Shown: piece after piece, positions 6,681-14,708 of the stretch | Position numbering within the stretch: position 1 is the stretch's first letter | How the letters are laid out: each line of letters starts with the position of its first letter | Source: DATDMG01 sp036518955 | GTDB lineage: Bacteria > Actinomycetota > Actinomycetes > Actinomycetales > Kineosporiaceae | Assembly (NCBI GenBank): GCA_036518955.1 | Contig: DATDMG010000401.1 | Coordinates: forward strand, 1 to 26,927 | DNA: 26,927 nt | Direction of reading: 5' to 3' | The notes under the pieces: generated by a model | The model's database searches: none | Told to the model about the DNA's origin: nothing | Seen by the model: the letters and a program-made list of their open reading frames with translations, nothing else | Position numbers and translations under genes: made by a program

Positions 6681-7471
6681 CAGGACTCGCTCTCCGTGGT
6701 GGCAGGGGGGGCCGCCGAGATGGTGAAGACGGCACCTTGCGGGTCTGCGAGGGTGGCCATCCGGCCGAACGGCGTGTCCGTCGCGGGGGAGATGACCCGC
6801 CCGCCCCGGGACGTCGCGGTGGCGACCGCCGCGTCGGTGTCGGCTACCGAGAAGTAGGTCAGCCAGTAGGATCCGGCGCCGGGCGGCAGGCCGGGGTCCG
6901 CGCCGATCCCGCCGATGACCATGCCAGGACCCGTCCCGTCGATCGTGGCGTAGTCGTACGGGCCGTCCATCCGGGTGTAGGAGTAGCCGAAGACGGCGGT
7001 GTAGAAGGCGCGGGCGGCGTCCGGGTCGGTGCTGTGGTGATCGTTCCAGGTGAGGCCGCCCGGTTCGTTCACCAGTTGGGCGCCGATCATCTTGTCCGCC
7101 TGCCAGATCCCGAAGGCGGCCCCGGTCGGGTCCATGGCGATCGCCATCCGGCCCTGGTCCGCGACGGACATCGGCGCGGCGATGATCGTCCCGCCGTTCG
7201 TCGTGATCAGATCGGTGGTCTTGTCGGCGTCCTCGACGGCGAGGTAGGTCGTCCAGGCCACAGGCTGCTCGGCGGACATCGTGGGGCCGATGCCGGCGGT
7301 GGCGTGTCCGTCACGACTGCAGATGGCGTAGTGGCCGAAGTCCGGGCCCATGTCCTGGATCTCCCAGCCGAGAAGCTCGGAGTAGAAGGCGTGCGACGCG
7401 GCCACGTCGGGCGTGCCGAGGTCGACCCAGCAAGGGGTTCCCGGCTCCCACGGTGTGCTGCGGGTGGACAT
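6680..7471 (-). CDS. VOC-superfamily protein, two glyoxalase-like domains (copy 1)
   Basis: A 263-residue paralogue of the downstream gene, with the same two VOC modules. Landmarks are the N-terminal TPCWVDLGTPDVAASHAFY, DPTGAAFGIWQA at 114-125, the second-domain opening TWNDHHSTDPDAARAFY, and DPQGAVFTI near the end. The start is ATG at 7471, because GAGAGGAG lies seven bases upstream; the open frame continues far upstream, but those residues are antisense to the next gene and are not coding. It is the first gene of a two-gene operon. The 204-base gap upstream is shared with a divergent membrane-protein gene. The substrate is unknown. Confidence 0.87.
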   Translation of the reverse strand: MSTRSTPWEPGTPCWVDLGTPDVAASHAFYSELLGWEIQDMGPDFGHYAICSRDGHATAGIGPTMSAEQPVAWTTYLAVEDADKTTDLITTNGGTIIAAPMSVADQGRMAIAMDPTGAAFGIWQADKMIGAQLVNEPGGLTWNDHHSTDPDAARAFYTAVFGYSYTRMDGPYDYATIDGTGPGMVIGGIGADPGLPPGAGSYWLTYFSVADTDAAVATATSRGGRVISPATDTPFGRMATLADPQGAVFTISAAPPATTESES

Positions 7472-7675
7472 CGCGACTCCTCTCAGCAGTGATCGCTCCG
7501 GACGGGCCGACCGGAGCGTAACCACCCAATCACCGATCCTCGGCAAGGGTCCATGGCTGTGCCTCGGGTTCGGGCGTGTCGGGAGCCCTCCTTCACGGGA
7601 CGCCCGTCCCGACCCCGCAGCGGCGTGCCGGGCAGGGTCTGCGGCCCTGCGGCCCGGTACGCGAGAGTGGCTCCC

Positions 7676-9130
7676 ATGGTGACCGGCGACGTCGCGGAGC
7701 CCAGCGGGGCGCGGACGGCGGCCGCCCGCCGCCGGCCCTGGGCGGCCGTGGTCGGTCTGCCGGCCGGGGCGCTGTACCTGGCTCTGGACTGGGTCCGGTT
7801 CAGCACCGGACGGAGCGGCAACTACGACCTCGGGATCTTCGCCCAGGCCGCGCAGAGCTGGGCCGGTGGCGACTGGCCCCGCTCGGCCATCCGCGGCCTG
7901 GACACGCTGTTCGCCGACCACTTCAGCCCGATCACCATCCTGTTCGGGCTGGGCTGGCTGGTCTGGCCCGACCCGCGCAGCCTGCTCGTCGTCCAGTCGC
8001 TCGCGTTGGGTCTGACGGTGGTGCTGGTCGGGGCGGCCGCGGGCCGCCAGCTGCCGTCGAGGGTCGCGGTGCCGGTCACCCTGGCGGCCGCGGTGGCGAA
8101 GGGCGTGGTCTCCGCGGCCTCGTTCGACGTCCACGAGACGGCGCTCGGGGCACCCGTGATGGCCGGGTTGGCGTGGGGCCTGCTGGAACGGAGGCGGCGG
8201 GTCGTCGTCGGGTGCTCGGCCGCCCTGCTTCTCGTCAAGGAGGACCTGGGGCTCACCGTACTGATGGCCGCCGGTGTCTGGTGGTGGCTGGTCCAGGACC
8301 GCCGGACGGCGCTCGGCCTCGCCGGGCTCGGACTGGCCGGCTTCGTGATCGCCAATGTGGTCGTCGTCGTCGCGGCGCCGGACCACCGGAACCCGTACCT
8401 GCAGTTCCTCGCCGGAGCCTCGGGCAACCCGCAGGGTCTGACCGGAGCCGAGGTGCACGGTGGTACCCGCTGGGCCCCCGCGCTGCTGTTCCTGCTGGCC
8501 GCCGGGGTCGTCGGGCTGCGCTCGCCGTTGGCGGTGCTCGCCGTGCCCACGCTCGGCTGGCGAGCGGCGTCGTCCAACGTCTCGTACTGGCAGACGTACT
8601 TCCACTACGACGCGGTGCTGGTGCCGGTGGCCGCGTTCGCCCTGATCGACGTCGTGGCCAGGCTGCGGCGACCGGGTGGCGCGACGGCGACGCGGGCTGC
8701 GGCGGGCGTCCCGACCGGGGTGGTCGCCGGGGTGGTCGCCGGCTCACTGGCCTGGTCGGCCGCGATCGGCTCGGCCAAGGTCGCGGCCTGGCAGCCCTGG
8801 CACCCGCAACGGTACGTGCCCACCTCCCGGATGCGGGACGCCGCCGCCCTGGGCGGGCTCGTGCCGCGCGGCGGCCCGGTGGTCGCCCAGCAGGACCTCG
8901 GCCCGGCGGTGCTGGCCCGCGTCGACGTCCGGATGCTCAGCGACACGGTTGCCGTCCGCGGCCGGTGGGTCCTGCTGTCCTCGGACGGCGGCCAGCTCGG
9001 GGCGCCCCAGGCCGCCAAGGCTCGGTGGCTGGCGGCGGAGCTGGCCCGCCCGGACGTCCGGGTCGTCCGGCGTGGCGACTGCCTGCTGGTCGGGTTGCCC
9101 GGTGAGGAGAACGTGCTGCTCCGAGGTTGA
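7676..9130 (+). CDS. DUF2079 multi-pass membrane protein
   Basis: A 484-residue integral membrane protein of the DUF2079 family, which looks like GT-C-type glycosyltransferases but lacks assigned function. Family motifs are intact: GNYDLGIFAQ at 48-57, ADHFSPI at 80-86, SFDVHE at 149-154 and LVKEDLGL at 187-194. These acidic and histidine residues near membrane borders are the likely functional centre. Roughly eight or more hydrophobic segments lie between about residue 22 and 400, followed by a soluble C-terminal domain of about 100 residues. The ATG at 7676 is preferred, with GAGAG upstream; an ATG at 7553 would add an atypical arginine-rich leader. It is transcribed divergently from the VOC pair. 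Confidence 0.8.
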   Translation: MVTGDVAEPSGARTAAARRRPWAAVVGLPAGALYLALDWVRFSTGRSGNYDLGIFAQAAQSWAGGDWPRSAIRGLDTLFADHFSPITILFGLGWLVWPDPRSLLVVQSLALGLTVVLVGAAAGRQLPSRVAVPVTLAAAVAKGVVSAASFDVHETALGAPVMAGLAWGLLERRRRVVVGCSAALLLVKEDLGLTVLMAAGVWWWLVQDRRTALGLAGLGLAGFVIANVVVVVAAPDHRNPYLQFLAGASGNPQGLTGAEVHGGTRWAPALLFLLAAGVVGLRSPLAVLAVPTLGWRAASSNVSYWQTYFHYDAVLVPVAAFALIDVVARLRRPGGATATRAAAGVPTGVVAGVVAGSLAWSAAIGSAKVAAWQPWHPQRYVPTSRMRDAAALGGLVPRGGPVVAQQDLGPAVLARVDVRMLSDTVAVRGRWVLLSSDGGQLGAPQAAKARWLAAELARPDVRVVRRGDCLLVGLPGEENVLLRG

Positions 9131-9226
9131 TGGTGTGCGTGATCCACGCCTGAGCGTGACCGAAAGATTCTCGTCCGTGGCGTGGCCCACACCCATATCG
9201 GCGGTGTCCGGGATAGGTTGCATGTC

Positions 9227-10366
9227 GTGAAGGTCGCCGTGCCAGCAGAGGTGGTGCCGGGCGAGCGCAGGGTTGCGGCCCTGCCCGACATCGTCCCGCT
9301 CTACACACGCGCGGGCCTGGAGGTCACGGTGCAGAGCCGGGCCGGGGTCCATGCGCACGCTCCGGACGAAGCGTACAAAGCCGCCGGAGCACAGGTCGTC
9401 GACACGGTCGAGGCCTCCAGCGTCGACGTGCTGCTGCACGTGCGCCCGCTCAGCTCCCAGGTCATCGGCAAGCTCAAGCCGGGTGCGATCACGATCGGGT
9501 TCTGTGCGCCGTCCGCCGAACTCGACGCGGTGCGGGCGTTGCGGGACGCCCGGGTGACGGCGTTCGCGATGGAGCTGGTGCCCCGGATCTCGCGGGCCCA
9601 GTCGATGGACGCGCTCACCTCGCAGGCGCTCGTCTCGGGGTACCGCTGCGTGCTCGAGGCGGCGATGCGGCTGCCCCGGTTCTTCCCGCTGTTCATGACG
9701 GCCGCGGGAACGGTGCCGCCGGCCAAGGTGCTGGTACTCGGCGCGGGCGTCGCCGGACTGCAGGCGATCGCCACCGCGAAGCGGCTGGGGGCGGTGGTGT
9801 CCGCCTACGACGTCCGGGCGGCGAGCGCGGACGAGGTGAAGTCCATGGGTGGCACCTTCATCAACCTGGACCTGGAGACGGCCGAGGGCACCGGTGGGTA
9901 CGCCCGCGAGCAGACCGCCGAGCGGGCGCGCCGGCAGCAGGAACTGCTCGCGCCCCACGTCGCCGAGGCGGACGTGCTGATCACGTCGGCGGCGATCCCG
10001 GGGCGGCCGGCACCTCGCCTGGTCTCCGCCGACATGGTGACCGCGATGAGGGCGGGGAGCGTGATCGTCGACCTGGCGGCGGAGTCGGGCGGGAACGTCG
10101 AGGGCTCCGTGCCCGGTCAGGAGGTCGAGGTCGCGCTGGCCGGCGGAGGGGCGGCCTGCCTGCTGGGCATGCAGGACGCCGCCAGCACGATGCCGGTCGA
10201 CGCTTCCCGGCTCTATGCCAAGAACCTCGCCAACATCCTGCTTCTGATGACGAGGGACGGCGCCGTCACCCCCGACTTCGACGACGAGGTGATCGCCGGC
10301 TCGTGCCTCACCCACGACGGGGCCGTCCGGCACGAGCCCACGGCCGCACTGCTCGGGGAGGGCTGA
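9227..10366 (+). CDS. pntAa: NAD(P) transhydrogenase subunit alpha, part 1 (domain I, NAD(H)-binding)
   Basis: This is the peripheral NAD(H)-binding domain I of proton-translocating transhydrogenase, which couples hydride transfer between NADH and NADP+ to proton movement. It has 379 residues from GTG at 9227 (VKVAVPAEVVPGERRVA); the ATG at 9222 is out of frame. Visible landmarks are the family signature RISRAQSMDALTSQA at 120-134 and the nucleotide fold VLGAGVAGLQA at 170-180. The mobile-loop region and SAAIPGRPAPRLV follow. Near the C-terminus is a KNLANI..L segment, then a soluble tail. The stop overlaps the start of pntAb (TGATG). Alanine dehydrogenase is related, but the downstream membrane subunits settle the identity. 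Confidence 0.95.
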   Translation: MKVAVPAEVVPGERRVAALPDIVPLYTRAGLEVTVQSRAGVHAHAPDEAYKAAGAQVVDTVEASSVDVLLHVRPLSSQVIGKLKPGAITIGFCAPSAELDAVRALRDARVTAFAMELVPRISRAQSMDALTSQALVSGYRCVLEAAMRLPRFFPLFMTAAGTVPPAKVLVLGAGVAGLQAIATAKRLGAVVSAYDVRAASADEVKSMGGTFINLDLETAEGTGGYAREQTAERARRQQELLAPHVAEADVLITSAAIPGRPAPRLVSADMVTAMRAGSVIVDLAAESGGNVEGSVPGQEVEVALAGGGAACLLGMQDAASTMPVDASRLYAKNLANILLLMTRDGAVTPDFDDEVIAGSCLTHDGAVRHEPTAALLGEG

Positions 10367-10662
10367 TGTCCGGGGTCGCGCTGCTCGCCATCTTCGTGCT
10401 GGCGGTGTTCGTGGGGTTCGAGGTGGTGTCGAAGGTGTCGACCACCCTCCACACGCCGCTGATGTCCGGTGCCAACGCCATCCACGGCATCATCCTGGTC
10501 GGTGCGGTGATCGTCTCCGGTGAGGCCCGCACCGGCTGGGAACTCGCGGTCGGGTTGTTCGCCACCGTGCTCGCGACGGTCAACCTCGTGGGCGGTTTCG
10601 TCGTGACCGACCGGATGCTGGAGATGTTCAAGGGCCGTTCGCTGCAGGGAGGCCGCCGGTGA
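10366..10662 (+). CDS. pntAb: NAD(P) transhydrogenase subunit alpha, part 2 (membrane domain II segment)
   Basis: A 98-residue membrane subunit supplying the first transmembrane helices of domain II. It has about three hydrophobic segments (near residues 3-20, 36-52 and 58-82). The conserved family core VSKVSTTLHTPLMSGANAIHG is visible at about 21-41, including the HTPLMSGxNAIHGI motif that marks PntAb. The protein ends with FVVTDRMLEMF as in homologues. It is coupled on both sides: TGATG with pntAa and GTGA with pntB. The split of alpha into two polypeptides is the arrangement known from Rhodospirillum rubrum and many actinomycetes. Confidence 0.95.
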   Translation: MSGVALLAIFVLAVFVGFEVVSKVSTTLHTPLMSGANAIHGIILVGAVIVSGEARTGWELAVGLFATVLATVNLVGGFVVTDRMLEMFKGRSLQGGRR

Positions 10663-12065
10663 ACGTGCTCTCCACGAACGCCGTCGAGGTCGGGTACCTG
10701 GTGGCGGCCGTGTGTTTCATCCTGGCGCTCAAGGGGCTCTCGTCGCCACGGACGGCGCGGCGCGGCAACCTCGTCGGTGCGGCGGGGGCGGCCATCGCCC
10801 TGCTGGTGACCTTCTTCGCGGAGGGGAGTCACTTCGAGCACATCCCGCTGATCCTGCTGGCGATCGTGGTGGGGACCGCCATCGCGGTGCCGGCGGCCCG
10901 GCAGGTACGGATGACCGCGATGCCGCAGCTCGTCGCGCTGTTCAACGGTGTCGGGGGCGGTGCCGCGGCCATCGTCGCCCTGATGGAGCTCAACCGCCTG
11001 TCCGGGGCCATCTCGGCGGGCGCGGACAAGGACTGGGGCAACCAGGCGGCGATCGCGTTCACCGTGCTCGTCGGGTCGGTGTCGTTCGCCGGATCCGTCG
11101 TGACCTTCCTCAAGCTGCAGGAGATCATGACGACGCGACCGGTGGTCCTGCCCGGGGCGGCGCCGCTGCTCATCGTCGGGATGGCGGCGAGCGTCGTGCT
11201 GGGCCTCGGCGTGTTCGGTACCGGGAGCCTGGCGCTGGGCCTGGTGTTGCTCGTCGTCGGGTTGCTGCTGGGCGTGATGATGGTGCTGCCCGTCGGTGGC
11301 GCCGACGTGCCGATCGTCATCTCCCTGCTCAACGCGTTCACGGGTCTCACCGTCGCCGCCGGTGGGTTCGTGCTGCACAACACCCTGCTGCTCGTCGCCG
11401 GCACCCTGGTCGGGGCGTCCGGCACGATCCTGACCCGGCTGATGGCGGCGGCGATGGGCCGGTCCGTGATGGGCGTGATGTTCGGCGCACTGCGCGGCGG
11501 GTCGACCGCTGGTTCCACCGCGGTGTCCGACCGCCCGGTCAAGTCGGTCAGCCCCGAGGACGTCGCGATCCTGCTCGGCTATGCCCGCAAGGTGATCGTC
11601 GTCCCGGGTTACGGCCTGGCCGTGGCGCAGGCACAGCACACGATCCGCGAGCTCGCGGAACTGCTCGAGGCCCGGGGGATCGAGGTGCTCTACGCCATCC
11701 ACCCCGTTGCCGGCCGGATGCCCGGTCACATGAACGTGCTCCTCGCCGAGGCGAACGTGCCGTACGAAGCGCTCAAGGAGATGGACGAGGTCAACCCGGA
11801 GTTCAAGACCGCGGACGTCGTCCTGGTGGTCGGCGCCAACGACGTGGTGAACCCGGCCGCCCGGACCGACCCCAAGGCGCCGATCTACGGCATGCCCATC
11901 CTCGAGGTGTCCGAGGCGCAGCAGGTGATCTTCCTGAAGCGGTCGATGCGGCCCGGTTTCGCGGGCATCGAGAACGAGTTGCTGTACGACCCGGCGACGT
12001 CACTGCTCTTCGGCGATGCCAAGGAGTCGCTCACCAAGGTGGTCGGGGCCGTCAAGTCCCTGTGA
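10659..12065 (+). CDS. pntB: NAD(P) transhydrogenase subunit beta
   Basis: A 468-residue subunit carrying the remaining membrane helices of domain II (to about residue 265) and the NADP(H)-binding domain III. It starts at a GTG overlapping the pntAb stop (GTGA). Domain III signatures are VIVVPGYGLAVAQAQH, HPVAGRMPGHMNVLLAEA, VVLVVGANDVVNPAAR and YGMPILEV. All are canonical, with leucine where many homologues have methionine in GYG-x-AVAQAQ. The complex supplies NADPH at the cost of proton motive force. The next gene follows 57 bases downstream on the same strand and might be co-transcribed. Confidence 0.96.
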   Translation: MNVLSTNAVEVGYLVAAVCFILALKGLSSPRTARRGNLVGAAGAAIALLVTFFAEGSHFEHIPLILLAIVVGTAIAVPAARQVRMTAMPQLVALFNGVGGGAAAIVALMELNRLSGAISAGADKDWGNQAAIAFTVLVGSVSFAGSVVTFLKLQEIMTTRPVVLPGAAPLLIVGMAASVVLGLGVFGTGSLALGLVLLVVGLLLGVMMVLPVGGADVPIVISLLNAFTGLTVAAGGFVLHNTLLLVAGTLVGASGTILTRLMAAAMGRSVMGVMFGALRGGSTAGSTAVSDRPVKSVSPEDVAILLGYARKVIVVPGYGLAVAQAQHTIRELAELLEARGIEVLYAIHPVAGRMPGHMNVLLAEANVPYEALKEMDEVNPEFKTADVVLVVGANDVVNPAARTDPKAPIYGMPILEVSEAQQVIFLKRSMRPGFAGIENELLYDPATSLLFGDAKESLTKVVGAVKSL

Positions 12066-12122
12066 CCACCGGGCCCGGTCCGGCGGCCGTGCGACTTCGG
12101 GGGGAACCCGACAGGAGGTCTG

Positions 12123-13178
12123 GTGGTGCAGCACTCGTTCGCCAGTGACAACTACGCACCCGTCCATCCCGAGGTTCTCGACGCGGTGGTCGCGGCCAAC
12201 CAGGGTCACGCCGTTCCGTACGGCGCGGATCCGCTCAGCAGGCGGGCCACCGAGGTGTTCCGCCAGCACCTCGGGGAACACGCTGAGGTGGCGATCGTGT
12301 TCAACGGCACCGGGGCCAACGTCACCGCCCTGTCCCTCCTGCTCCGGCCCTGGGAGCACGTCGTCTGCGCGCGGACCGCGCACATCGCGGTGGACGAGTG
12401 CGGCGCGCCGGAACGGATCCTGGGGGTCAAGCTCGTGGATCTCGACACCCCGGACGGCAAGCTCACCCCCGAACTCGTGCGCCGGGCCCGCACCGGCGTC
12501 GGCGACGAGCACCGCACCCAGCCTCGCGTCGTGTCGATCACCCAGTCCACCGAGCTCGGCACGCTGTACACGCCCGCCGAGATCCGCGCCCTCGCGGACA
12601 CCGCGCACGGGCTGGGGATGTACCTCCACCTGGACGGCGCGCGGATCGCGAACGCGGCGGCGTCCCTGGGAGTGTCGCTGCGGGAGACGAGCACCGACTG
12701 CGGGGTCGACGTCCTGTCCTTCGGCGGCACCAAGAACGGGCTGCTCGGCGGCGAGGCCGTCGTCGTCCTGGCCCCGGAGCTGAGCGAAGCCCTGCCGTTC
12801 GCGCGCAAGCAGGCGATGCAACTGGGCTCCAAGCTGCGGTACACCGCGGCGCAGTTCATCGCGTTGCTGCGCGGCGACCTGTGGTACCGCAACGCCGCGC
12901 ACGCCAATGCGATGGCCGCCCGGCTGCACGACGCGGTGGCGGACGTGCCCGGCGTCACGGTCACCCGGCCGCGGCAGGCCAACGCCGTGTTCGCCACCCT
13001 GCCCGAGGCGGCGATCCCGCCCCTGCAGAAGCTGGCCCACTTCTACGAGTGGGACGAGTCGACCCACGAGGTGCGCTGGATGTGCTCCTGGGACACCACC
13101 GAGCGCGATGTCGACACCTTCGCGGCCGCGGTGCGTGAGACCGTGTCCGGCATCGCCGATGGCTGGGCCGGGGTCTAG
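12123..13178 (+). CDS. Threonine aldolase-type PLP enzyme (beta-eliminating lyase family)
   Basis: A fold-type I PLP enzyme of about 351 residues, most like low-specificity L-threonine aldolase, which splits threonine or allo-threonine to glycine and acetaldehyde. The N-terminus FASDNYAPVHPEVLDAV and GHAVPYGADPLS match the family. The cofactor aspartate lies in HLDGARIANA (Asp171), and the Schiff-base lysine is Lys204 in SFGGTKNGLLGGE. The region after it (ARKQAMQLGSKLRYTAAQF) is also characteristic. GGAGG lies four bases before GTG 12123 and seven before a second GTG at 12126, so either may be used. It follows pntB by 57 bases. Its TAG stop shares the tetramer CTAG with the stop of the convergent kinase gene. 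Confidence 0.9.
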   Translation: MVQHSFASDNYAPVHPEVLDAVVAANQGHAVPYGADPLSRRATEVFRQHLGEHAEVAIVFNGTGANVTALSLLLRPWEHVVCARTAHIAVDECGAPERILGVKLVDLDTPDGKLTPELVRRARTGVGDEHRTQPRVVSITQSTELGTLYTPAEIRALADTAHGLGMYLHLDGARIANAAASLGVSLRETSTDCGVDVLSFGGTKNGLLGGEAVVVLAPELSEALPFARKQAMQLGSKLRYTAAQFIALLRGDLWYRNAAHANAMAARLHDAVADVPGVTVTRPRQANAVFATLPEAAIPPLQKLAHFYEWDESTHEVRWMCSWDTTERDVDTFAAAVRETVSGIADGWAGV

Positions 13179-14005
13179 CAGCCTGCCGTGGTCAGGCAGC
13201 GGCGCGCGGCCGCGCCGGCCCGGGAGCCGTAGCCGCTGCCGAAGAGGGCCGCGTGGACCAGAAGCGGGAACAGTTGGTGCAGCGCGACCCTCCGCCGCCA
13301 TCCCGGTGCCAGGGGCCAGGTCGCGTGATAGGCCGCGAGTACCTGGTCGAGGTACGGTGCGCCGAACAAGGCGAGCATGGCGAGGTCGCTCTCCCGGTGG
13401 CCGCCGTGGGCGGAGGGGTCGATCAGGACGGCGCCCTGCGGCGTCCACAGCACGTTGCCGCTCCAGAGATCGCCGTGCAGCCGGGAGGGCGGTTCCTCGG
13501 GACCGGTCAGCTCGCCGTCCCCGGCCGCGAGGCGGTCGCAGATGCGGCGCACCGCCCGGACGTCGTCCGGGCCGATCGCGCGCCGGTCGACGGCGAGGTG
13601 CAGGAAGGGCTGGAGCCGGTCGGTGGCGAAGAACGCCCCCCAGGACGACGTGGTCCCGGTGACCTGATCGGGGTCCCTGACCGGCAGGGGGAGGGGCCCG
13701 ATCCAGCCCTGGCCGCCCGCTCCCGGTGCGGCGGACCCGTGGGCCGGCGCGCCGTGCCGGTGTGTGACGGCCAGGGCCCGGCCGAAGGCTTCGGCCGCCG
13801 CCGGTGTCGGCCGGGCGGTGGCCAGCCGGCGCAGCCGGATCTCGGTGCGGGAGAGGGAGAGGACGTCGACGACGGCAGCGCCCCCGTCGGACCTGGCCTC
13901 GGCGAGCCAGCTGAGGCCGGCGGCCTCGGCTGCGAAGAACCCGTCCGGGGCGTCCGACCGGCGCTTGACGAAGCTGGCGTCGCCTGGGTCAGACGGCGCG
14001 GACAG
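13175..14005 (-). CDS. Fructosamine/ribulosamine 3-kinase family protein, start codon absent or non-AUG
   Basis: An aminoglycoside-kinase-fold protein predicted to phosphorylate sugar-amine adducts on proteins so that they fall apart (deglycation). The coding signal runs unbroken from about 13985 down to 13175: SFVKRRSDAPDGFFAAEAAG near the N-terminus, then HGDLWSGN with the catalytic aspartate, then LIDPSAHGGHRESDLAML with the metal-binding aspartate. No ATG, GTG or TTG exists in frame between the upstream stop (14063-14065) and a GTG at 13552, and that GTG would remove the ATP-binding lysine. The only near-start is CTG at 14005, used here. The ORF is +1 relative to the preceding phosphatase gene. 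It may be a non-AUG start, a frameshift fusion, a small indel or a sequencing error. The short N-terminus beginning near FVK is, from memory, common in actinobacterial homologues. Confidence 0.75.
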   Translation of the reverse strand: MSAPSDPGDASFVKRRSDAPDGFFAAEAAGLSWLAEARSDGGAAVVDVLSLSRTEIRLRRLATARPTPAAAEAFGRALAVTHRHGAPAHGSAAPGAGGQGWIGPLPLPVRDPDQVTGTTSSWGAFFATDRLQPFLHLAVDRRAIGPDDVRAVRRICDRLAAGDGELTGPEEPPSRLHGDLWSGNVLWTPQGAVLIDPSAHGGHRESDLAMLALFGAPYLDQVLAAYHATWPLAPGWRRRVALHQLFPLLVHAALFGSGYGSRAGAAARRCLTTAGC

Positions 14006-14519
14006 GGCGGCCGTCCAGCCGGGGCCGGGTGGTGGCGAGCAGGCCCGCGCACGCGGCGGTGATCAGATCCAGCGCGTTGCCGAAGGCGTCGGCACCGTCG
14101 TAGTAGGGGTCGGGGACGTCGAGCTCGGACGGCGGCGTGTCCGCGCCGACCGAGAGGTCGAAGGAGCGCAGGAGCTGGATCCGGTCGCGTTCGGCGTCGC
14201 TCGCAACCCAGGACCGCAGCGTGCGCAGGTGACCGCGGTCCAGGGCGATGACCATGTCCCGTCGCAGGAACCAGCGCGGGTCGAACTGCCGGGCGCGGTG
14301 GGCCGACCCGTCGAAGCCGGCCCGGGAGAGTACCGCCAGGGCGCGGCGGTCCGCGCGCTCCCCGACGTGCCAGTCACCCGTCCCGGCGGAGTCGATCTCG
14401 AAGTGCCGGCCCAGCCCCGCGTCGTCGGCGAGCCCGCGGAGCACCACCTCGGCCATCGGGGATCGACAAATGTTGCCCGAGCAGACGAAGCAGATCCGGA
14501 GGAGCCGCTCAGAAGCCAT
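13989..14519 (-). CDS. Low-molecular-weight protein-tyrosine phosphatase
   Basis: A cytoplasmic phosphatase of 176 residues. The P-loop CSGNICRS (C-x5-R) gives catalytic Cys13 and Arg19, and the general-acid aspartate is Asp137 in PDPYYDG at 136-142. A SAGTGDWHVGERAD segment at 44-57 is also typical. Substrates can be phosphotyrosine proteins, but family members also dephosphorylate protein-bound ribulosamine 5-phosphate. The adjacent fructosamine kinase homologue makes the second role attractive. The start is not clear: ATG at 14519 gives a normal N-terminus (MASERLLRICFVC), while ATG 14537 or GTG 14564 would add residues, and none has a strong Shine-Dalgarno. The end overlaps the kinase frame if the kinase starts at CTG 14005. 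It is divergent from the 14709 gene. Confidence 0.9.
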   Translation of the reverse strand: MASERLLRICFVCSGNICRSPMAEVVLRGLADDAGLGRHFEIDSAGTGDWHVGERADRRALAVLSRAGFDGSAHRARQFDPRWFLRRDMVIALDRGHLRTLRSWVASDAERDRIQLLRSFDLSVGADTPPSELDVPDPYYDGADAFGNALDLITAACAGLLATTRPRLDGRPVRAV

Positions 14520-14708
14520 GGAGCCATGGTCGGGCATCGCGCTGGGCGTAGGTACCGCGTTCACCGAACGGACTCATCCACTCATCCACCGGATGCCGGA
14601 TCGTCCCGGCGTCCACAGCCTGCCGTCGGGGCCACCCGGACGTCGGCCCGGTCACCTAGTGTCACAGTTTGTCGGTGCCGGTGGCGGTGCCAGGAGGGAG
14701 CGATCGGG

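Noticed and set aside
7494..7518. Inverted repeat CGCTCCGG-N9-CCGGAGCG upstream of the VOC operon
   Set aside because: By rough expectation, eight-base arms with variable spacing occur many times by chance in 27 kb at this GC content. No match to a known operator. Left out as a feature.
7472..8605. Upstream extension of the VOC copy 1 frame to 641 residues
   Set aside because: The extra 378 residues are antisense to the DUF2079 gene and low in complexity. A clear Shine-Dalgarno precedes ATG 7471.
9227..10366. Alanine dehydrogenase
   Set aside because: Similar fold, but the RAQSMDALTSQA signature and the coupled PntAb and PntB genes identify transhydrogenase domain I.
12068..12079. Palindrome ACCGGGCCCGGT just after the pntB stop as a terminator
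   Set aside because: It has no loop and no T-run, and GC-only 12-base palindromes are expected by chance in such DNA.
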